Positions 57,887 through 64,000 of a stretch of DNA of 64,000 bases are shown piece after piece. Made by a program: the position numbers and the translations under genes. Under the pieces are notes generated by a model, which was not told the origin of the DNA, did no database searches, and saw only the letters and a list, made by a program, of their open reading frames with translations. Each line of letters starts with the position of its first letter. Within the stretch, counting starts at the first letter, position 1. This DNA is from Candidatus Heimdallarchaeota archaeon. GTDB lineage: Archaea > Asgardarchaeota > Heimdallarchaeia > JABLTI01. The DNA lies in assembly GCA_019056785.1 (NCBI GenBank), contig DXJV01000006.1, positions 1-64,000 of the forward strand, in the 5' to 3' direction.

Positions 57887-58149
57887 AAAATCGGATTATC
57901 TTGACTAATAGAAGAAAAAACGATAAAAGGAGTAAAAAATTCCCAATAAGACAAAAATAGGGGGTATTTAAAATCATAAAACTAGCAAAATTGCCTTCTA
58001 AATCATTAAAACGAGAAAAAATACCCCTCTTGTAAGGTCATGAATTTCTTCATTCTCTTTAAATGTAAATTTCTTCTCCTAAGAGAGTAAGTTTAATAAA
58101 AATTGACTAACATTCCTAAGACTAAAGCAAAACTTACATTTTAAGGGAA

Positions 58150-58458
58150 ATGGAAGAAATGAATAACTCGGATAGTGTCTCCTATATCTTTTCTTGGAAT
58201 CGATTAATTCGTTTATGTAAGATGGATAATATGGATGAAAAGGAGAAACAGGAAATTATTGATGCTATTATGTTTTTAAAAAATGAATTTGATAATAATT
58301 TCTTATTAGATACCCAAGATTCGCATTTCTTACCTCAACAATTGGTGAAAAACAGCACATTAAACAGACATCGATTTCTTTGGTTAAAATGGTTTGCCAG
58401 TTCTTATCAAAGGCTCAAAGAACATAAAAGCGCTAACCTTCTTTATCAAAATGATTAA
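58150..58458 (+). CDS. small hypothetical protein coupled to 58451-59335
   Basis: 102 aa; 8-nt overlap ATGATTAA with next ORF. Confidence 0.5.
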   Translation: MEEMNNSDSVSYIFSWNRLIRLCKMDNMDEKEKQEIIDAIMFLKNEFDNNFLLDTQDSHFLPQQLVKNSTLNRHRFLWLKWFASSYQRLKEHKSANLLYQND

Positions 58459-59335
58459 AAATAGAAATGCTTCAAGCGGTGTACTAAACGAATTAGTTTA
58501 TATTGATAAATTCCTTCAAAGTAATTTTACTATTGAACTATACCCTAGGAGACAGAAAAAAAAGCCTGATGTAGCAGTCACAATGTACTCTAGAGCTTTT
58601 GATGTTGAAATAACTCATCAAGAACCAAAAAAGAGCATTACTGATTTTCTTAATGCTTACTTCTTTTTGAATGAACCTTTCTTTAAAAATGACTTGAGAA
58701 GATCGCAATTTGATTCTGCTATTGTTTTATTAACCCCATACCTTGCAAAAGAGACCATAAAAAGCATAAACGTAATATTGGATCAAACTATAAGAACAGC
58801 CATTAAAGAAGAAACCATCATTAGTGGGAAGATAAATCATCTTCTAAAATATGTCGTTGGACATGTAAAGAAAAGGGAAGAAATAAAAAAATGGTGTGAT
58901 GAAAACAATACACAAATCAATACGATACAATTGGAGAGCAATCTTCTAGAAAGCGCAATATCCTCTTTTATGGGAAAAATCAACTCTAAAATGAAAGAAA
59001 ATCTGAGGAACTCAGAGAATAGTCTACTAATGATTACAGAGCCAAATCTCTTTTTCTTGAATGATTTAAATGGCAATGAGGATTTTGATGAAATTGTCGT
59101 AAAGAGTATGCAGATTATCCTTGATCATCCAAAATTGTTGGCAGTAATTTTAGGGTCAGGTTTATACTCTAGGCCAGAGAGATTGGCTCATAAAGAAAAG
59201 AATGAATATACTCTTATTTCTAATGAAAATGATGTGAATAATTCTTATTATCTGATTATTTGGAATAACAAGGCCACAAATATTTTAACCAAAAAAGAAA
59301 AAGCAGAACTTTGCTCCCTCTTAGCTAGAGGATAA
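58451..59335 (+). CDS. PD-(D/E)XK-like nuclease candidate
   Basis: 'LNELVYIDKFLQSNF..PDVAVTMYSRAFDVEIT' E...D...E-x-T arrangement. Confidence 0.4.
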   Translation: MIKNRNASSGVLNELVYIDKFLQSNFTIELYPRRQKKKPDVAVTMYSRAFDVEITHQEPKKSITDFLNAYFFLNEPFFKNDLRRSQFDSAIVLLTPYLAKETIKSINVILDQTIRTAIKEETIISGKINHLLKYVVGHVKKREEIKKWCDENNTQINTIQLESNLLESAISSFMGKINSKMKENLRNSENSLLMITEPNLFFLNDLNGNEDFDEIVVKSMQIILDHPKLLAVILGSGLYSRPERLAHKEKNEYTLISNENDVNNSYYLIIWNNKATNILTKKEKAELCSLLARG

Positions 59336-59343
59336 AAGAACCT

Positions 59344-60951
59344 TCAAAAGCCGGCTTTAGATCCTTCGGAGAGAACACGCAAATTACAGAAAGTAGTAAG
59401 AAAGTATCTAATAGTACTATTTTTCAAGTATTTACCGGTCAACTGAACTGCAAAGTGTTTTTGAATTTTAGCTAAGAATGAGGGGTCAGTAGACTTGATT
59501 AATATAGCCTTCTGATAAAAAACCATTTGTTTAATGATTCGTCTTAGCGTTGCAGATGGTTGTAAATCTAATCTTACGGGTATTGATTTATATTTGCGAA
59601 AACGAATGGTGCTTACTTGTTTGGTAAGGAAAGAGAGGAGCGATTCGTTTTTTATCTTGAGCAGTTTAGATAAAATTCCAATAGCAATAGCACTTTTCCC
59701 ATGTTCAAGTTGCTGAAGAAAGCTGGGTGTAATGCCCAATTTCTTTGCAAAACTAACAAGGGTGGCATTTCCTCGACTGAGCCGAAGGTAGCTACCTAAA
59801 CCGGTTATTTGCATCTCTTTTAAAAGGTGAAAATTGAAATAGCCATGAATAATGGCTTCTTTTTTAAAATCCACAAAAACTCTTGGTTGTGTTGGATTCT
59901 TCGTTTTCCCTTCTCTCAACTTTAGGAAGTCTTTGACTTTTTCAGGATGATAACAAAGCATCTTGTCTTTGTAATTTTGATGGTACTTTCTTGGAATATA
60001 AACTTGATACGTATTATCCCCCCTTTTCTTAAAAGACGATTGAATGTTTTGGTCTAAAAGGAAATGAACAAAGTCTTGAGCAAATTTCTCGCTAGCACTT
60101 GCTAAGATAACTCTATTTTGAGTATAACTCCCGTCTGTATCCATAACACCGGACCAATAAGCCGAACGCAAAGAAGCGTTACCCCGATAAAGGAGAGGTT
60201 CACGCAAGGTGGCATATTTCTTTCCACTAATAGGTTGCCCTGTAAGAAAGGAGAAGAGTCGTACTACCCAAAGATTAGTGATAATAAGTGTTGGGCAGTT
60301 TTCCGTTTGTTGTTGGATTCTTCCATGCAGTTTGAATAGTCGAGTAAAACGTTCTTGGAGCTGCTGAATATTCGTCAATGAAAAATCGACAATGTTCAAG
60401 ATATATTTCGACAAACTTCCATCCCCATTGATAACCCCACAAAGGTAAGCAAGCTCAGGTGTGAGGGTCGATGGCAGAGTAAATAGCTCACCGCGGGCAG
60501 ATTCGAAAAGCCTGTCTCGGAGGAAGGGGGAGGAAGGAGATGGTAAGCACCGGAGAAATGGCAATGGTACTGCACCGCGCTCTTTGAGATAATGGCGTAG
60601 CAACGACCGCCATTCCAGAATTCTGCGATCAATTGAAAAATAGAAATAGTTTCGCAATCGTTCAGCAACGAGGAGCTCATATCGTTCGAACACTTCCCGC
60701 TCCTCAGTGGTAAGCCGGAGAAACGGAAAGCGCGCCAGTACCCTGTCAGAAGCCTTTCGCCGAAGAAAATCGTTCCGTCGGATCATAATTGGGTAGAGAT
60801 TAAGAATTTCACCATCGGCAATGAAAACTTCTTTCTTACGTCCCGATTCTAATAATTCATTTGCATTTAGCCATTGGTTTGATTCTTTTGGATGAACATC
60901 AAAGAGAAGGGGGTCCTTCTGCCAAGATAGAACCGGCAAAATACTTAACAC
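59344..60951 (-). CDS. free-standing LAGLIDADG endonuclease with HTH domain
   Basis: 'LCGVINGDGSL' and 'YWSGVMDTDGSY' motifs; 'VSFAKKLGITPSFLQQLEHGKSAIAIGILSKLL' HTH. Confidence 0.85.
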   Translation of the reverse strand: MLSILPVLSWQKDPLLFDVHPKESNQWLNANELLESGRKKEVFIADGEILNLYPIMIRRNDFLRRKASDRVLARFPFLRLTTEEREVFERYELLVAERLRNYFYFSIDRRILEWRSLLRHYLKERGAVPLPFLRCLPSPSSPFLRDRLFESARGELFTLPSTLTPELAYLCGVINGDGSLSKYILNIVDFSLTNIQQLQERFTRLFKLHGRIQQQTENCPTLIITNLWVVRLFSFLTGQPISGKKYATLREPLLYRGNASLRSAYWSGVMDTDGSYTQNRVILASASEKFAQDFVHFLLDQNIQSSFKKRGDNTYQVYIPRKYHQNYKDKMLCYHPEKVKDFLKLREGKTKNPTQPRVFVDFKKEAIIHGYFNFHLLKEMQITGLGSYLRLSRGNATLVSFAKKLGITPSFLQQLEHGKSAIAIGILSKLLKIKNESLLSFLTKQVSTIRFRKYKSIPVRLDLQPSATLRRIIKQMVFYQKAILIKSTDPSFLAKIQKHFAVQLTGKYLKNSTIRYFLTTFCNLRVLSEGSKAGF

Positions 60952-61044
60952 CTACCAGCTTAGTTTATTCTTTCTTATTAATAGCTTTGCCGGTTCGAGC
61001 TACATAAACACCTCAGAAATAACTTGTCAATTATAGTGACACAC

Positions 61045-61718
61045 TCATTTAATGAGCCAGAGGAGGTTATAAACTTCTAAAGAGCCTGTTTCAAATAGTG
61101 GGATTCCTGCTTCCCCGAGGATCATCCCAATGAGTTGAGCTGCATAGCCCTCACTTCCGGTTATAAGCACTTTCAAGGTATTTGTTTTGCAATCAAAGAA
61201 GTGTTTGCAAAAGAAGTCTTTTACGAAGAGCATTTCTCTTGATTGTGGCGAATTGTCAATTAAATAGAGCGCTGCTGCGAGAAAAATCTGTTCTGTATCT
61301 TCCACGACTTTATTCAAAGCGTCCATTATCTGTTCTGTGAGTTCCTTCTCTCGTGTGTATTTTGCCAGGACCCAGAGTACTCTTGATTGAACAGCCAAAG
61401 AAGGGTCATTTCTTAACGGTTTTACTAACGGGACAAGTTTTTCTTTTAAAAAAGGTTCAAGAAACTGCACTGCTTTTTCTCGGAGAAGTGGTTCTTCATG
61501 AGTGAGAAACCTTTTCAAGATCAAACTCTTTTTTTGGGATGGATTTGTTCATTTTCAATTACAAATTCGAGAATGAGATTGAGTTGCTCTGGAGAGCAAG
61601 TTTACATGAACTCTTGCATCAGTTTAGAAACAGCTGCCTTCTCTTCTTCCAACTGCAAAACTTTTCTTGCCTGTGTTGGAGCAAAGGTATTCTTAATATG
61701 CTTGTGGAGAGATGACAT
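61045..61718 (-). pseudogene. HEAT-like helical-repeat protein, disrupted
   Basis: upstream in-frame TAA (about 61602) and frame change at T7 tract (61528-61534) separate MSSLHKHIKNTF.. and ..PEQLNLILEFVIENEQIHPKK from the 159-aa ORF. Confidence 0.5.
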
Positions 61719-61962
61719 TTGTACATACCACCTCTATAAATCAAAGAGCGCTTGAGAGCAAAGTCATATTGGTTATTCTCTTCTGACCTACTTTGAACCA
61801 TTCGATTTTTTCGTGGAAAGAATAACTTTCTTTTAACAAGATTAAGGTAGGACGATATAAAAAACCCGCAGATTTCAATTGAGAAGATTAGCTTTAGATT
61901 TTGCTCCGAAATTTGATTTATCTTTAATGGCTGATGTTCTGAAAAAAAAGATTGGGAAATTC

Positions 61963-63549
61963 TTATGTTTTCTTTTTTCTAAAACAAAGGCAAAGAGTTA
62001 TTCCAGCTCCGGTTATTACTGCCCATATTGCTCCTCCGAGACGTGTTGTTACTTCTTTTCGAGCGGTGATTTCTAAGGAATAAGGTGCTGGTAATGCTGT
62101 CTTGTAGTGTTCCAAATCATTAAAGACGAGGAGGTAGTAATCTCCATCTTTTTTTATCTCAAAAGTGTATTGTAGTTTGCCTTCTTTTGCCTTTCCCCCT
62201 GCCAAAACATCAAATAATCCAAGCATAAAACCGCTATCTATCAAGTAACATTCCAGCCCACTTGTTGTCTCCGTATTAATATTAATGGTGTAGTTTTTTC
62301 CGGCGCTAAGATTTATCAGGTAAAGGTCTACATCCGCGACGATAAGGTTGTATGTTTTTTCTGTTGTTATTCTTACAGCATTTCTTTCGTAGTCATTTTC
62401 CTCCAGAAGGTCATCTGTTGCGTTGTTCGGAAGAATGATATCATCCATCGTTAGATTAACCATTGTCGCTAGCGGATAAGGGTCAATGGTTAGAGCCCAC
62501 CCACTAATGCTATAGTTGCCTTCTCCGCCCCAATCGGACCAAAAGTTTCCTTCCTTCGTATTGTTATCAAACCAAATGTTATTCCTAAGCCATTGCGAAT
62601 CCAATGCCTGAGAGCCATAGCCATAATTGTACAGGAAATTATTGTGATGGACCGTGTTATTCATCGCTCCTGCCATTAATGCCACTCCATAATCTGCGCA
62701 AGCAATGATTGTGTTAAAACAAATCAAGGAGTTATTTGTGTCATATAATCGAATACCATCCGAGAAGAGATTGTTGTAGATGTAGTTGTTTTTCACGGTC
62801 ATTTCATTCGACCAAGTGAGATAGATCGAGCCATATTCCCTCGTGTTTAGAACTGTATTATTTGCGATAAGAAACCTCGAACAATTCTTAGCATAAATCC
62901 CTCTGTTAAAGAAGTTGAAAGTATTGTTAATAATAGTGGCATTCTGACAATAGGTAAATCCTGTTCCGCTGGCAGTTAAGTAGTCCAAAGAAATTCCCCC
63001 ATAAAAAGAGTTGTTGACAAGCACAGTACCAATACTATAAGAAACACGAATGCCTACATGGTCCAATCGCCCGGTATTATTCTCGACCCGGACGAAATTT
63101 GAATGGATGATTACAATACCATTTGCATTATTGCCATTGAAGATATTGTTGGCAATTGTTGCTGTATTGTTGGCTATAGCATAAAGAAAGATACCTTTGA
63201 AATCCGTCTCAAAATAACAATGGCTAATCAGAAAGTGTTTGGTAGTACCATTTATAGAAATCGCTGGAAGGCGTTCTGTCAGCTCGAACCACAACCATTC
63301 AATTCTGTAGGGGTCTTGAGCCGTCCCTGAGCCTGGAAAAGCCCCCCAGTCTTCGTCTGAGGTGATTTCAATTGGTCCAGAGTTTTCATAGCCGGCTGAG
63401 TAAGCCAACGGGGGGGTGTTTATCTCTTGAAGAAAAGGCTGCTCTGTTTTCGCCTTTGTTTCAGAAGGGTTGTAACCATAATTTCCTATATTAAACAAAA
63501 TAATAGAACAAAAAATAATTGGAATGAATTTCTTTGGGAACTCCCACAT
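61963..63549 (-). CDS. secreted parallel beta-helix (NosD-like) protein with C-terminal domain and TM anchor
   Basis: 'NNTFNFFNRGIYAKNCSRFLIANNTVLN' repeats; C-terminal TM + RKKKT. Confidence 0.85.
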   Translation of the reverse strand: MWEFPKKFIPIIFCSIILFNIGNYGYNPSETKAKTEQPFLQEINTPPLAYSAGYENSGPIEITSDEDWGAFPGSGTAQDPYRIEWLWFELTERLPAISINGTTKHFLISHCYFETDFKGIFLYAIANNTATIANNIFNGNNANGIVIIHSNFVRVENNTGRLDHVGIRVSYSIGTVLVNNSFYGGISLDYLTASGTGFTYCQNATIINNTFNFFNRGIYAKNCSRFLIANNTVLNTREYGSIYLTWSNEMTVKNNYIYNNLFSDGIRLYDTNNSLICFNTIIACADYGVALMAGAMNNTVHHNNFLYNYGYGSQALDSQWLRNNIWFDNNTKEGNFWSDWGGEGNYSISGWALTIDPYPLATMVNLTMDDIILPNNATDDLLEENDYERNAVRITTEKTYNLIVADVDLYLINLSAGKNYTININTETTSGLECYLIDSGFMLGLFDVLAGGKAKEGKLQYTFEIKKDGDYYLLVFNDLEHYKTALPAPYSLEITARKEVTTRLGGAIWAVITGAGITLCLCFRKKKT

Positions 63550-63682
63550 CTTTCAGTCAAATAATTATTGGGAATTTTATTTTAAATACTTTTCATTATT
63601 TTTTACTCAGGTATTAAAAATCATGTCAGACTCGTTAATCGTTTCTTGAATCATTTTGTAGAGTGGATCATTTGGAACAAGC

Positions 63683-64000
63683 TCATAGGCCCAGCCACGT
63701 TTTAACGAGTAGCAAAATAGTTATCGCTGTCAGGGTAACTATCATTGTTAGCTGGAGAGCTTTAGATGAGAAGCGACGCTTTAATGCAGAGCCTATGAAG
63801 GCACCAAAAACACTTCCAATGGCGATAATGGTCCATAACCACAAGGCAAATTGCCCCCAAATAATATGAATGACCCCTGTGAAAAGGAGCGTAATGGTAG
63901 TCATAAGCATCCCGGTAGAAATCGCTATTAAAGATGGCACGCCAAAACCTGAGATGAGGACCGGGGCTTTCACCCAGCCACCACCACAACCCACCATGCC
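63683..64000 (-). CDS. TauE/SafE family permease, partial at window edge
   Basis: 'GCGGGWVKAPVLISGFGVPSLIAISTGM' second-repeat motif; ORF open at window end. Confidence 0.75.
   Translation of the reverse strand, partial: GMVGCGGGWVKAPVLISGFGVPSLIAISTGMLMTTITLLFTGVIHIIWGQFALWLWTIIAIGSVFGAFIGSALKRRFSSKALQLTMIVTLTAITILLLVKTWLGL

Noticed and set aside
53126-58149. CRISPR array near the Cas1/Cas4-like genes
   Set aside because: No regularly spaced direct repeats of CRISPR length seen; only three short ACTGGTAAA copies
59346-59360. palindrome AAAGCCGGCTTT between convergent genes
   Set aside because: Part of the coding end of the LAGLIDADG gene; too short to claim a terminator
53126-61040. Casposon-type terminal inverted repeats or tRNA-derived att duplication
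   Set aside because: Looked by eye and found no convincing pair; left as a computational check rather than a claim

Overview
The window looks like a chromosomal segment of an archaeon, probably an Asgard lineage. That is inferred from gene content only: Arf-like and Ras-like GTPases, a longin-like partner, archaeosine synthesis genes, and methanofuran/H4MPT/F420 genes. Most of 0-53 kb is densely packed core or housekeeping genes: an Arf GTPase module, an ABC/FtsX transporter with TetR regulator, PolX, nitroreductase, MscL, radical SAM enzymes, cofD and cofE, mfnD/F/E, mptE, two PTPS/QueD paralogs, rnhB, arcS+raSEA, and endonuclease III. Four tRNA genes were found by eye. tRNA-Ala(GGC) and tRNA-Val(GAC) each appear to carry TWO introns, one at 37/38 and one in the T-loop at 58/59, with plausible BHB junctions. 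The most unusual segment is an accessory island at about 53.3-61 kb, just downstream of the intron-bearing tRNA-Val. It encodes a 664-aa wHTH/zinc-finger protein whose C-terminal half carries Cas1-like catalytic motifs, a Cas4-like Fe-S PD-(D/E)XK nuclease, two wHTH-like proteins, a divergent PD-(D/E)XK-like gene pair, and a free-standing LAGLIDADG endonuclease. No CRISPR array, Cas2 or effector is visible. Other notable items are an apparently circularly permuted family-5 solute-binding protein, a NOL1/NOP2/Sun methylase homolog lacking both catalytic cysteines, a truncated aldo-keto reductase abutting an orphan FtsX permease, and a HEAT-like pseudogene. All calls come from reading the sequence and translations; no database search was run.
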